This document shows positions 45,175-56,784 of a stretch of DNA of 64,000 bases, one piece after another (positions within the stretch are counted from its first letter, which is position 1; every line of letters begins with the position of its first letter). The notes beneath the pieces were generated by a model. It did no database searches. It had not been told where the DNA came from and saw only the letters and a list, made by a program, of their open reading frames with translations. Both the position numbers and the translations under genes were made by a program. The stretch is from Neoscytalidium dimidiatum (Eukaryota; Ascomycota; Dothideomycetes; Botryosphaeriales; Botryosphaeriaceae). Where the stretch lies: NCBI GenBank assembly GCA_037367355.1, contig CM074703.1, positions 558,001 to 622,000 of the forward strand. The letters run 5' to 3'.

Positions 45175-46495
45175 CTTTGTGTGCTGGCTTCTGGACGGGG
45201 TTACGCCACCATTCACGGCTAAGCTGAACGGCTGCTTTGAGTAATTCGGGGTATTCCGATTGAGCAGGGCATGATCCGCAGGAATTGTCTACAGCTCTCA
45301 ACGAACGTAGGATATGGTTGGCATGCCATAGACTTCAGACGCACCAATCATGCGAATACTATATTGAAGTATTAAGATGATACTACAGTGAATGTGAAGG
45401 TGGTTTTACCTATTGTCCTGTACAAAGCGACCGTCCTGGAAAGTAGTAATAGCGACCGAATCGCTAATTATAAAGAAGTTTGTAGCAGCCGCTTAAGCAT
45501 GAACGTAGCAAACATCATTGGGCATTTCCACGAAACTACATTATCTCTAAATGCAAGACTACCTGCTGTGATCTTTGGAGCTATATTACCGTTTGGTCTT
45601 GATGGCCATACTTAAAATTTCCGAGCCATAAGGTAAATCTGTGGAGAGTGAGCATGCAAAGAAGTTTCGCTTTCCGCAAGCCTCTGCTTGTAGGTACATG
45701 TATTTGTATGTATTTGCCGTATATTTGAATGCTACACAGCGAAAGGTAAGGTGCCATAATTTGGAATGCATGTACAGCTGGCACCGATAGTCACAATTTG
45801 TCACTTTGGCCACCTGCACAGCGCAACATTCAAGGAGCGTTCCGAATTCTTCTAACTCTTCTCCGTGGCTCTCCTTCCTTCCCGACCCAATCCCTTTCAC
45901 GACCGCGAACCTACCTCGTACGCCCGCCTTCTCTTCAGAAAAGCATAGCACAAAACCGATCCCAGCCTCGCCAAAACCAAAGCCAGCCGGAATCTAAAGC
46001 ACATCCACCATCACACCCTTCCGCAACGGCCATGACGCAGTTCACACGCCCTCACAACAGCCCTCCTCACCGGCCTCGTCGCCACCATCGTTGCTAGCGT
46101 CACCATGACCTCGACCACAGTGGACAGGACTGCATCTACTCGTCCTGCGAGATCGGCCAGCATAACAATGAGGAGATACGGGGCTTGTTCCGCTGCAGAC
46201 TGCCCACGAGGCCGCGCTACCTCTGAATTCTATGGACAAGGAGAAGTGGGAGAAAGGAGAAATTCTCGGGAGGGATGAAAGGAAGAATAAAAAGATAGAT
46301 GGACGACATGAGCCGGCAATGGGCCCTCAAAATCAGAGCGAGAAAGAAAATCGGGGCATCACACCTCGCTCGCAAGTACGCAAGAACCTCAACCCCACAG
46401 CCGGCTTGGAGACGCTTCGGAAGCAACGATAAGAGCCATGCACTGATTTAAGTACTCATGATACACACATACAACACGCGCACTCCCCACGTCCC
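45175..46495. other. Intergenic, 1.3 kb
   Basis: 3' flanks of the cysteine-module gene and of SEC12; the first half is AT-rich. A short hydrophobic frame around 46.03–46.1 kb lacks an ATG in the right phase. No supportable gene. Confidence 0.4.
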
Positions 46496-48580
46496 CTACC
46501 TCATCCCTCCCTGCAACACCTCCTCCGTCGCCCTCCCCACGAACCCGGCATACTCGCTGAACAACACGCCCTTCAACACCTTCTCCCCCTCCTCGACGGC
46601 CCACGCGCCCGCCCTGACCAGTCTCCGCCTCCACTCCGCCCTCTGCGCGTCGCTCAGCTCCGCCCACTCCCTCGCATGCTCGTCCAGCCGCCGCGCGTCC
46701 GCCCTGTTGCGGTGCACCTCGGTACTCAGCGCCGCCGCCTCTGGATCCTGCTCGGTCGGCCCCGCGCGAACGACAATCGCCTTGTCATCCGAGGTGAAGG
46801 GCGCGCCCTCACCCCCGTCGCCGCTGCTCTTCAGGTAGTCCGGCACGTACGCCTCCAGCAGCGTGCGCAGGTGTAGCGTCGTCGCCTTGCGCACGACCTC
46901 CTCAGCGGCGCCGGCAGCGTCCGCGTACGCGTTCTCGACCTTCTCGACGACGACGCTCGCGGTCGGCGCCTTCGCCGCGCCATTGAAGAACTGGCGCGCG
47001 CCCGGTGGCAGCAGCGGGGCGCCGCCACGCACGTCCGCGATGTAGCTCTGCAGGGCGTCGGGGACGCGGACGAGCACGAAGGGCTCCTGGCCGGAGCGCG
47101 CGGCCATGAAATTGAGGTATTGCTGCAGGCAGAGCAGCATGATCAGGAACGAGAAGCCGATGACAAGCACCGGCAGGCTGCGGTCGAGCAGCACGCTAGG
47201 CCCGCCCTTGAGGACGTACCTGCTGCCGGGCTTCTTGGGCTGCAGGGGCGTGAGGGTGAAGGTGTCGACGACGACGGTGTTGCCGAGTGACGTGGATGCG
47301 AGGCGGACGTACTGGGGTCCGGGAGTCTTCGGGGACCCATCCGGTAAGGAGGATGTCCAGGGCGAGTGGTAGGGTGAGAAGGCGACCTTTGTCATCTGTA
47401 GCGGGTGCACGTCGCGCAAAGTCGTGTAGCTGCTGAAGCGGCTGAGCGTGTCCGTCTTCTTGCCTGAATACTCAATCGTGTAGAGCTCGATCGAGATGTC
47501 CTGGCCGGCTACCGCGACCACGATTTGCTGCGCGCCCGTTGCTGGGTCAGCGTTAAGTGCGCAGACGTCGAGGCCGCTTGCAGCTTTTATGCGGCTGGGT
47601 AGCCTCTTCTGCAGAATGACCTCGCCAGGTGTGTCTGGGAGCTTGCGAAGGATGAGCAGCTCGGCGCCCTTTCGTTGCGCATGGTTGCAGCAGAGTAGGA
47701 TGTGGTGTGGTGTAAGGAAGCGGAGCTGCTTGATAGTGGGCCGGCCAGTTCCCTTCTTGAAGACGTCTGGGAACGGGAGGCTATAGGCAGGTATTGGATC
47801 CTCTGCCGATGTTATCGAGGTAGCTTTCTTCTTTTCAAAATCGTACGTGAGGCGCGCGACGAAAACCTGGTGATCCGTGCAGTACGCGACGGAGAAGTTG
47901 CCCTCGGAGCTCTCGCAGATATCCACGTCATTCACATCCCTCCCTTCCCTTGGGTGTATCCGCTGTATCACGTCCCAGTCCGAAGGCACCGCGGTCGTCG
48001 CGTCGAAAATCACCAGCTCCGAGACGGGATTGAAGTTCGCCGACGCTATAGCGCCGATGCGCTTGCTGCCAGATTCCCGCTTCTGTGCTGGCGACAGGCG
48101 GATGAGGCGCTGGTAGTTCTCCTTCTTAGCGGGCACCTCGCGGGGCGGCGTGAAGAGCTGTGTCTTTCCCAGGAACGCGATGCTGCCCTTCGGCGCCTTC
48201 GCATCCGCCTCTCCTTCCTCTTTCCCCGCCTTGTTCTTCCTCTGCGGATATTCAATCTTGAAGGACCTCAGATGCTTGTTCCTATCCGCCACACGCTCCT
48301 CCTCCGACGAGTTGACGCCGGTGAAGGTTATCAGGCCGTCCTTGGAGGCGAGGTTGGCGAGGGTCATGACGGCGTCTTCGAGTTTCAGGTCGAGCTCGGC
48401 GGCGACCTCGATGGAACCGCGCGACGAGACATCGAGGAGGGTGATGGAGTTCGGGACGCCACTGCGACCTTCGCCGCCGCCCCCACCGACGACGAGGTAT
48501 CCGCGGTTATATGGATCGAAGTCTGCGGAGAAGACCGGGTAGGGTAGAGTGATCTTCGTGAAGCTGACTGCGGGCGCCAT
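46496..48580 (-). CDS. SEC12: SEC12, guanine nucleotide exchange factor for SAR1
   Basis: ER membrane protein that activates the GTPase SAR1 to start COPII coat assembly. Intronless, 694 aa. The N-terminal cytosolic beta-propeller (about 1–465) begins ITLPYPVFSADFDPYNRGYLVVGGGGG; the glycine-rich loop GGGGGEGRSGVPNSI corresponds to the K-loop that contacts SAR1. Repeated WD-like strands follow (SVAYCTDHQVFVARL, KQLRFLTPHHILLC). One membrane helix lies at about 468–491 (SLPVLVIGFSFLIMLLCLQQYL), orienting about 200 residues into the ER lumen. The lumenal part is Ala-rich and helical and ends QGGMR, so it lacks the HDEL-type retrieval signal of budding yeast Sec12. The gene's GC content is high, especially in the 3' half. 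Confidence 0.92.
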   Translation of the reverse strand: MAPAVSFTKITLPYPVFSADFDPYNRGYLVVGGGGGEGRSGVPNSITLLDVSSRGSIEVAAELDLKLEDAVMTLANLASKDGLITFTGVNSSEEERVADRNKHLRSFKIEYPQRKNKAGKEEGEADAKAPKGSIAFLGKTQLFTPPREVPAKKENYQRLIRLSPAQKRESGSKRIGAIASANFNPVSELVIFDATTAVPSDWDVIQRIHPREGRDVNDVDICESSEGNFSVAYCTDHQVFVARLTYDFEKKKATSITSAEDPIPAYSLPFPDVFKKGTGRPTIKQLRFLTPHHILLCCNHAQRKGAELLILRKLPDTPGEVILQKRLPSRIKAASGLDVCALNADPATGAQQIVVAVAGQDISIELYTIEYSGKKTDTLSRFSSYTTLRDVHPLQMTKVAFSPYHSPWTSSLPDGSPKTPGPQYVRLASTSLGNTVVVDTFTLTPLQPKKPGSRYVLKGGPSVLLDRSLPVLVIGFSFLIMLLCLQQYLNFMAARSGQEPFVLVRVPDALQSYIADVRGGAPLLPPGARQFFNGAAKAPTASVVVEKVENAYADAAGAAEEVVRKATTLHLRTLLEAYVPDYLKSSGDGGEGAPFTSDDKAIVVRAGPTEQDPEAAALSTEVHRNRADARRLDEHAREWAELSDAQRAEWRRRLVRAGAWAVEEGEKVLKGVLFSEYAGFVGRATEEVLQGGMR

Positions 48581-50072
48581 TGCGAAGGGAGGGATGGAAG
48601 AGTGCTCGGAGTCCGAGGAGGAATAAGGGCCTTCAAATTAGGGGATTCATTCGAGGGGAGCGAAGTCGGCGAGTAATGATGTTGGGAGTCGCGAGAGAGC
48701 GCTGGGTTGCGCGAGGATGCGGTGCCTGGAACTCGAGTGCTGTGTGAACGGTGACGTTGCTCGAGCTGCCCCTGCGCCTCGGCTCGCTAGCTATGTACAG
48801 TACATACATACATACATACATACATACATAGCACCGCTCGCGCTCTGCCAACACCAGCCGAGTATTACACTACATGCGGTGCCTTAGACAGCAGACACGC
48901 TTCTACGTTTTCTGTTCGCGTATTTTTGCGATGGTCGCCAGGAGCAAGAAACATCGGCTTACCCTGCACTACCTCCATTTCGGTGGATTGAATCCGAAGA
49001 GCACGGTCAAAGGTTGCTCGCAATGTTTTGAGCTGAGTGCGTCTCTTAAATCCCGTTCTCAAACTCCCATGAATTCATGTCTATCGTGTGCTACGACCAT
49101 CGCAGGACTCCACCCCGCAAGCCCCATCTTCAATCGCTACCTTTGCCACTACCATTCCCGCCTAACCGGATGTAGCCTGATTAACCCAAGCGGCGGGATT
49201 GATGGAGCAAAGTAGAGGCTTTTTACACCTCGTCAGCAATCAATCCGTTTCTACAGCTACCCCCGTAGAGAAATTCCAACCTCTACCTCCCCAGAAACGA
49301 TCGACTGCACGCGATTGACCCGAGAAATACCTCAGAATGGCCAATGGGAATTAGCGGAAGAACAAAAGCAGACAAGCAGAAGCCGTTGATAGTCGTCCAG
49401 TTGGGCCCGTGCATGCCAGCGGCGCCCCAGTTAAAAAAAAAAAAAGACTCGCCAGAAAAAAGGAAAAGGAAGCCGCCCAGTTCAACCGTCCACGTTGGCA
49501 CGTCTTGCATCGCGCTCCTTGATATCAAAAAATGCATGGCCCGCTCGAACCCCGTGACGAAAATGCAATTGAAGGGAGAGAATGAAAAGCATACGGTCAA
49601 TTCCGTTCAATAACAAGACCGTCCCCGCCTGAAAGCAGAAACAGTTGGGAGAATCTTAATGGCCAGCTTGCTCGAACGCACGCTAAACGCACGCTGAGGA
49701 ACGATGACGGCAATGCTCGAAGGAGTGGACTTGTGCTTGACTTCGCGCTTGCTGACAACTCTGAATCTCTCTGACTGAGGACACGCGCGAAGAAGAGGCG
49801 AAATTCCGTCACATCTGGGTATCTTTCATCCTTTTTTCCGAGACTTCTGGAGAGAAAAGAAGACGGCCCTCTCCACTGGGGCGCCGGCCAAAGGCATCGC
49901 CACTAGCTTCAGCCCTACCAGCCAAACAAGACGTGGAACAACGCTCCGCTGGGTTTGGACGACTGATAAGAGCACGGGCGGTTCGGCTCAGTGTCTTGAT
50001 CCGACTTGGACTTGCCACCTGAAGGAGAGAACAGTAGTCAAATAGGAACCAGGAAAGATCAATCACGTCCGT
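48581..50072. other. Intergenic, 1.5 kb
   Basis: SEC12 promoter (with a TACA microsatellite) and the CLA4 3' region. No recognisable gene. If CLA4 has an extra 3' exon, 49915–50018 is coding. Confidence 0.4.
48801..48830. repeat. (TACA)n microsatellite
   Basis: Seven and a half perfect TACA units, about 220 bp upstream of the SEC12 start codon. Likely length-polymorphic between strains. Confidence 0.95.
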
Positions 50073-52913
50073 CTAGTGGGAGCTGCTCTTACGGAAGGCA
50101 AGTAGCGAAGCCAAGCTCGAGAGTCCGCAGCCGTTCTTCAGGAACTCGTGGCTGAGCAGCTCTGATGCCGTGGCACGGGAGCGAACGTCCACGCAAAGAC
50201 AGACGCTCAGGAATGCCTTCAGCTCCTTCGAAAGCTTCTCCGGCTTCTTGAGGCGAGGAGTTCCGTTGGTGGCAATCAGGTACAGCGCCTTGAGCGGCTC
50301 CTCGTTGAGGTACGGAGGCTCGGACTCAATCATTTCGATAGCCATGATACCGAGCGACCAGATATCGACCTTGCTGCCGTACTCCTTCTGCTTAACGACC
50401 TCAGGGGCCATCCAGTACGGCGTACCGACCATGGTTGCACGCTTGCTGCGCTGCTCAGTGAGCTTAGCGCAGAAACCAAAATCGGCTGCAAACACGTTAG
50501 ACTGCGGAAACACGAGCTTCGAGAAAGGGATGGCTTACTGATTTTGACGTTGCCACGGCCATCAAGAAGGACGTTGTCACTCTTGATATCACGGTGAATG
50601 ATGTTTTGGTTGTGGAGGTGCTCGAGACCCTTGCAAGTCTAGGGGCCCAAAGGTTAGAATGACTTCAGAGATACATGGGCTGCTGTATTCCAGTCTTACC
50701 TCAAGGCAAATCGTTGCAATTTGGTCCTCACTGATGGAGGGGTTGTTGTCAATGACATCCGTCAACGCACCACCCTCCATGAACTCCATAACCACCCACA
50801 GCTCCGAAGCCTCCTCTTGCAGGAAAGCATCCAAGAAATTAACGATGTTGGGGTGGACGGAATCCTTCATGACAATGATTTCGTTCACGATCAGCTCCTT
50901 GCGGGGCTGGTTTCGCAGATCCATCTGCTTGATAGCGACCTGGGCCCGAGGACCATTCTCGGCGAGCAGTCTCTGAGCAGTCCTTGAAGGAGCGTTTTCG
51001 CGGATCCTGGCGACGTACACGGAGCCGGAGGCACCTTGTCCGATCTTCTTCTGCTTGTTGTACGACTCGAGCGGCTTATCCTTGGACACGACTTCGCGCA
51101 ACTTGGCCATCACTTCGGTCTCGGACATGGCGGACATGCGGACCTCCTTGCGAGGAGCATCCTCCTTCTTCGTGAGCGCGGCTTCTGCAGCCTTGACGGC
51201 ATCGTTCTTCGGGGCACCGGTCGGCTGCTTCGTCGCAATGTTGAGGGGCTTCGGCGCGGCGGGGCTACGCTGCTGGCTACTAGTACTTGCACCGTTAGGA
51301 CTACGCGTATGACCTGGACCTTGTCCCGGGGGGTACCTCTGCTGGGAAGATTGCTGGGGCTTGGTCGGAATCTTCGTCTGGGAACTGCCCTGGTAACCGT
51401 TCTGAGTCTTCGGGGCCGACGGGGCGGGCCGCTGGGCTGCCATCTGGCGGAGCGATCCTGGAGGCTGTTTATTGGCCGTAGGAGCGGGGGGAGCTGCGCG
51501 GGAAGGATTGTAGCGATCCTGCTGGGGACGAGCTGGGCTGTTGTCTCTACTATCAGGGCCGTAACCACCGAGCTCTTGCTTAGCCATCGGAACGGACTTT
51601 TGGGGAAGAGAAGCATTGTAGGCAGCGAGCTCTTCGCGCTCCCTCCTCTCAGCCTCACGGCGTTGGTCTTCGCGCTCACGCTGCCTGCGTTCCTCTTCCT
51701 TCCTGCGACGCCTCTCCTCTTCGAGACGAGCGTCTGCTTGGGCTTGCTGGTAAGATTGCTGGCTGTTGCCACTGGCCTGGGACTTGACGGTACTGTAGCT
51801 ATCCTGACGCTGGAAACCGTTGGGGGGTCCGGGCCGAGGACCGGCGACGGAAGCACCGCTGGAAGAGTAGCCACCGAGCTGCTTGTTAGCCTCAGCGGCA
51901 GGGGTGGGAGTCAGGCTGGAGAACTGAGCCGGGTCTTCGGCGCGCTTGACGAGCTTCTCGGTGTAGAACTCGAGGACTTCCAGAACAGCCTTGGGGTTCT
52001 TCTGGTAATCATCTTTAGTAATGGCGGAGGCCGTGAGGAGCCTCTCCCATTCCTGTGGCAGACCGACGAAAGCACCACTTGTGGGGTCGAAGCCGACGTG
52101 GACTCTGTGGGTGAAGTTGGTGGGGTTGCTAACACCGCCCATGCTGGGGCAGCGCTGGTAAATGGAGTCGATCCATGCGTACACCTCGTCATCCGTCTCA
52201 ACCTTGCAGATAAGCTGCTTCGTGGGGCCGTCGCGGGGTGGTGATTGGCCGTTATTAGCCGTGGCTGCCGTCCTGATAATCTCGAAAGAGTACGGGTAGT
52301 CTTCCGAGCGCTGAATGTTGGTGACGTCGCGAAGGTAGATGGTAAATGAGACTTTGGGCGAATTGTTGCTCTTTAGGAAGTCAAGCTGATACTCTCGCAG
52401 GACGAGGTACTTCTCGCTCCAAAACATTCCTTTCAGCATGCCGTCTTCCTTAACCTTGGCCCAGCCATCTTTGATTACGTTGTCTTTGCCACTCTTCTCG
52501 CTTCCGGTGTTGTGGCGCTGGATTGGAGTGGCACCATTGAGGCCGGGAGAGTTCAGGCTCATTTGTGACATGTTGCCAGGTAGACCTTGGGTCGAGGGTG
52601 TGAGTGCAAGTCGCGGACGGTCGCCGGGGGGTTTAGGTGCAGGGCCGGGGTTCATGAACTGGTCACGGGAGTACATACTGTGGGGGCTCGGCGTTAGCGG
52701 GGCGAAGTCGCTTGGAGGGTTCGGAAGCGCAATACGATCGAGTGAGCCAGCGTTCTTGTGCACAAGGTGGGAGAAGTGAAGTGGTGAGCGACGGTGGGTG
52801 GAGGCCCGCACGTGGATGGCGGCTCCGCAGCAGCGAGGCGGCAGACGGCCGCAATGCTGGGCGGGCCAGGGACAGGGGACGGGCGCAACTTACGGCTGGG
52901 AGTGAGACGCCAT
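50073..52913 (-). CDS. CLA4: PAK-family serine/threonine kinase CLA4
   Basis: Cdc42/Rac effector kinase controlling polarity, septation and hyphal growth. Model: complement(join(50073..50485,50539..50638,50700..52677,52894..52913)), 836 aa. Exon 1 is 20 nt (MASHSQ plus two bases of Pro), followed by a 216-nt intron; the other introns are 53 and 61 nt. Domains: PH at about 75–185, CRIB at about 188–205 ([16 protein letters not shown]), a Gln/Arg/Glu-rich coiled region and Pro-rich linkers, and the kinase from about 550 ([17 protein letters not shown] Lys near 590; [14 protein letters not shown]; activation segment [13 protein letters not shown]). PH plus CRIB separates it from STE20, which lacks a PH domain. 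The 3' end is uncertain: a consensus intron 50092–50019 would replace the last six residues by an exon ending at 49915. Confidence 0.94.
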
Positions 52914-54102
52914 TGCAGGAGTCGGGTGTGGTCGAGCGGGAGAGGCGGTGTTGTTTACGATTAGGAGGAGCACTATACGTGCCCGACGTCGAGGGGTCGC
53001 TCAGGCCGCGATTCGCTAGGACAATCGACGACTCGACGCCGCAGCTGCGTGCCGGAGGACAGAGTGCAGCAGCGCGGGCGGGCCTTCGACGGGCGGCAGG
53101 GTGCTTTGTGAGAGACTATGGCCGGCGAGGAGGAGGCGTTATAGGGGCGGGGGGAGGCGACTTTTAGAGAGCGCGAAGTACGGTGAGGCTCATGCGCGCG
53201 ACGGCGGCTGTTCGCACCGAGTCAATGCTGCGGGCTGCTGATCCGGCGGGGGGAGGCAGGCTGGGTGCTTGGGCAGCGTTGGCTGGGGCGCTTTGGCGGA
53301 GCTTTGAGCGAGCGAGCGAGCGAGCAGGGTGAGCGAGTGCACGAACAGTGGAGAGCAGCGCGCGCGCGGGCGTGGCTCAAGTTTTGACAGGGTCGCCGAG
53401 GCGTGGGCGGCATCCCTGGAGCGGAGCGGTGGTTGCAGACTTGCTGGCTGGCGCGCTGCCGTGTGCTGAATCCCGCCGCCGCTGCTTGGGGCCCTGCCGC
53501 CGGGGGCCCTGACACGGGATAGCCGCCGCACCACTTGTCCAGCGGCGATCGGACAGCTGCCGCTGCTAGAATTTCCAGAAGGCCTGCCCGCCCGGCCGCG
53601 CTCCCATTGCGATCTCCGCCTCAGCGCCGCCGCCCTCAGCCCACAATGAAGCTCGATGCGTTGCGCCAAGCCCCTGTACCCTACCGCGACGCGCTGCGCT
53701 GGCTGCTGTCGCCTCCATCAGCCTGCGACGTGTAGGCGCACAGCCGCCGCGACGCGTTTCAGAAATACTTCGTCGCGCATATAGCACCCCGCCCACGGCG
53801 CGGCCAGATAATCCTGCACGCAACATAAATCGTCTTCGCTCCCGCCGTCTCGCCGGGGCGCCGGGGGGCTTTATCGCTGCTGCTACTGCTGTTGCTAATT
53901 ACAGACCGTTCCGGCTCCACAATGCCTCTCCGAAAGCGCGCAAAGTATATACCCAATGGCATCGCGGCGCAAGGCGAAGAATCCCCACCACGCCGATCCA
54001 ATGCACCGTCGTCCATTACAAAAGCTGAAAAACCGCCCTGCGCCGCACTCCGCAAATGGAATGTACACCAAGCTCCCACGCCCGACATTACCGACTACCA
54101 AT
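52914..54102. other. Intergenic, 1.2 kb, GC-rich
   Basis: CLA4 upstream region and alpha-actinin 3' flank. Contains a GAGC microsatellite. The open frames are of the random GC-rich kind; no gene recognised. Confidence 0.4.
53306..53325. repeat. (GAGC)5 microsatellite
   Basis: Five perfect GAGC units about 400 bp upstream of the CLA4 start codon; a similar GCGA repeat occurs at 59314. Confidence 0.9.
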
Positions 54103-56266
54103 TTAAGATGCGTCGCCATTGGCCCCTCCGTCTCCGCCTCCATTCCCGCCTCCACGTCCTTGGTTGCCGCCCCCAATGAATTTGTTCATGTAAGTAATGT
54201 AGTCGTACTTTGGCAGATCGCGGTCCTCCTGCAGGTCGGGGCCCTTGTGCTCCGGCATCTGCCTAATCAGGTCCTCGATGATCTCGTCCGGCACGAGGGA
54301 GTGGCGCAGGTCGAGCTCGGTAACGTACGGCTACCCCAGGTTAGTGTGTACCTTCTTCAGAGTTGGATGAACGTACCTTGCCGTCTGCAACCTCCCTGAA
54401 ACTCTCGAAGACCTGCTCGGCATTGTTCTGATCCTCGGTCTCGTTGACCATGAATCGGATGAACTGCTCGAAAGACACGTAGTTGCTACCCTCGCTTGTC
54501 TCCATGAACCGCTCGTGCATCTCGTCCTCATCATACACAAGACCCAAACTAGCGAGCGCAGCCGAGAACTCGAGCTCCGTCAACGAATTACTCACGTCAC
54601 GGTCGAAATGCCGGAAGACCGACTCGAATTCCTCAAGCTGGATCGGCGTGAGGTTCGTCATATTGCGAGCGACCATCTGGTTCTCGAGGAAAGCAAGCTT
54701 CTTCGATACGCTGGCTTTGACCAAGCTGAGTTCGTATTCCAGCTCGTCATAAGTGTACGTTGTGAAGTCATTCTCCTCAATGTTAGCTTCTTGACATTGC
54801 TTGTCGATTCCGGCAATTATTTCCAAGAACTGATCCAGCGGCTTCAGATTCTCGCTGAGCTTTTCGGTGTGTTGCCGCTGGTCTTCTACGTCACCCTCTA
54901 GGCCGGACAAAGAAACAGACAAAGTGTTGAGTGCGAGCGCCAAATCATTCGCCTTGTCAGCGAATGAGCGGCGAAGGGCGTTCTTGATACTGCAGTCATT
55001 GTTAGCCCGGCCTGGCACGGTCGAAACAGGCAACCCACTCTCTGATCGTTTCGTTGATGACCGAGCTCCTTGCCCGCTCTGCCGCCATTAGCCCGGCCCA
55101 AGCTTGGTCAAGGGCCTCCAGGCTCAGCTCGGGCGGCGGCGTGTATGGTCGTAGGCGGTAAGTGCTGAGTTTTGTTTTGATATTGCCCAGCAGGCTGACC
55201 AGATCAGACTTCTCCGCTACCCACTCCCGCTTCTTCGTCCTCCTGTAGTTTGTGAACAACTGTGCCTGGTTCTTCGCATCGGCATAGGTGCCATCGAAAA
55301 CTGCCTCCTCCCAATCCTTCTTCTGCTCTGCAATCTGGCGCAACAGCTCCCTCATCCGACGCTCGAACGAGTTCTGCATCTCCCAAGCACCCTGCATGCT
55401 TTGCACGAACTTCTCAACGCGGCGGCCGGCGTTCTCAACCTTCTCCATCTGTGAGAAAGCGTGGAACCAGTAAGCGATATAGGTCATGAGGGAGCGCTCG
55501 TCGGGCTTCGCGACGTCGCAGACATCCTCAACGTCAAGAAGGTCCGGGATACCGATTTCGTTAGTTGCGATCTCGAAGGCGAGCTTCATGTTACCGGCGT
55601 GATCGCTCTTGTCGAGGGCGTCGAAGTCGATGAGGTCGGGACGGTGTATATCGAGCAGAGCGCAGCTGCGTGGCTTTGTTAGTATAAATGGAGTTGATTC
55701 TACGCTGAGTTTGGCGGACATACAAAGCCAGACCGTCGTTCCAACTGCTGGAGAAGTCTCGAACCTCGACCTCGTCGTAGCATGCAGTCTTCCTCTGACA
55801 CCAAAGCAACAGACCCTCTTTTGCACTGAGACCCTGATCGGAGATATCGCTGATGGTAAAGCGGAGAATAAGGGTCCAAATCAAGCCCAATATGATCTTC
55901 CGGTTGCCGTCGACAACATCTTCCGCACCCATGTTGACCAGCTGAATGCTCCGACCCCTGATGAAATCCAGCGCCTTGTTGACATTTTCAAACTTCTGCA
56001 CGCGCAGCTTGGGCTTCGAGGCGTATTTGCCGAGGGATTCTTGGGAGAGGATCTCGAGCAGGTGGATGAGGAGAACGCCGTCGGAGAGGTCGGTGCACAG
56101 GTCCTTGATGACCAGGCCGCGGGCGGAGATCTTGCTGTTCAGCCTGCAGGTGTGGGCGTGTCAGAAACAGGGCGCGGATGCGGAGGGCAAGTGGGGGGCG
56201 GGCAACGCACCATTTCGTAAAGGTCTTCTGCTGGACAATGACCCACTGCTGCTCAAGGGGAGCCAT
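54103..56266 (-). CDS. acnA: Alpha-actinin
   Basis: Actin cross-linking protein of septation rings and hyphal actin. Model: complement(join(54103..54330,54377..54989,55039..55665,55724..56143,56211..56266)), 647 aa, introns 46, 49, 58 and 67 nt. Two calponin-homology domains open the protein: CH1 from WLNSKISARGLVIKDLCTDLSDGVLLIHLLEIL to IILGLIWTLILRF, and CH2 from GLLLWCQRKTACYDEVEV through FCALLDIHRPDLIDFDALD. A spectrin-repeat rod of two repeats follows (about 260–490). The C-terminus has a pair of EF-hand-like units (FDRDVSNSLTELEFSAAL and the following helix) and a glycine-rich tail. The short rod is normal for fungal alpha-actinins. Confidence 0.95.
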
Positions 56267-56784
56267 GGTGGATGCGCCGCATTGGAAGCAGCGCGAGACG
56301 TCAGCGTGGAAGTTTTGCGCAGGGAGAGCAGAGGGCGGTGACAGTGATGCTGTGTTGACAGCGGACTGCGCGGTCAACAATAGAGCGGCATGGGACCCTG
56401 TCCGGAGCGGCAACGCAAGAGTCGGGTTCCCGTTGGCTGATCCCCGGCCGCCGGGCAAGCACTTCAGGGAGGCGCGTGCGGGAAGGGCGACCGCAACAGC
56501 GCCGATCCCTGTCGTGCCTGCTGCTTCTGGCCGAGATCCAGCCAAGGCCTCTAGCAAGCCGTCCAGCACCCCGTCACTGCCCTCCAGCGGGCAAGCGGCG
56601 CTGGGCTGAGGTCGGAGTGCGCACGCTGCCCGTAAAGCCTTGTCGCTGTTGCCTGCGTGCTTCGTTCTCAACTCATCGCGCCTCCTGAGCAGTCAGTCGC
56701 GCCCCAGTCAGCGCACACACGCAAATCTCCCCTTCCCGTCCCGCTGAAGCGCGCGCGTACAGCGTCCCAGCCCTGCCTGCCGCT
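56267..56784. promoter_or_regulatory. Divergent promoter region alpha-actinin / antiporter
   Basis: 518 bp between opposing start codons, GC-rich. No TATA box or other gene recognised. Confidence 0.4.

Noticed and set aside
47702..48547. 281-aa open frame on the plus strand inside SEC12
   Set aside because: Antisense to the SEC12 beta-propeller; no family resemblance.
51036..52244. 402-aa open frame on the plus strand inside CLA4
   Set aside because: Exactly antisense to the conserved CLA4 exon; composition (Leu/Gly/Arg-rich) is what the opposite strand of a Pro/Ser/Glu-rich gene gives.
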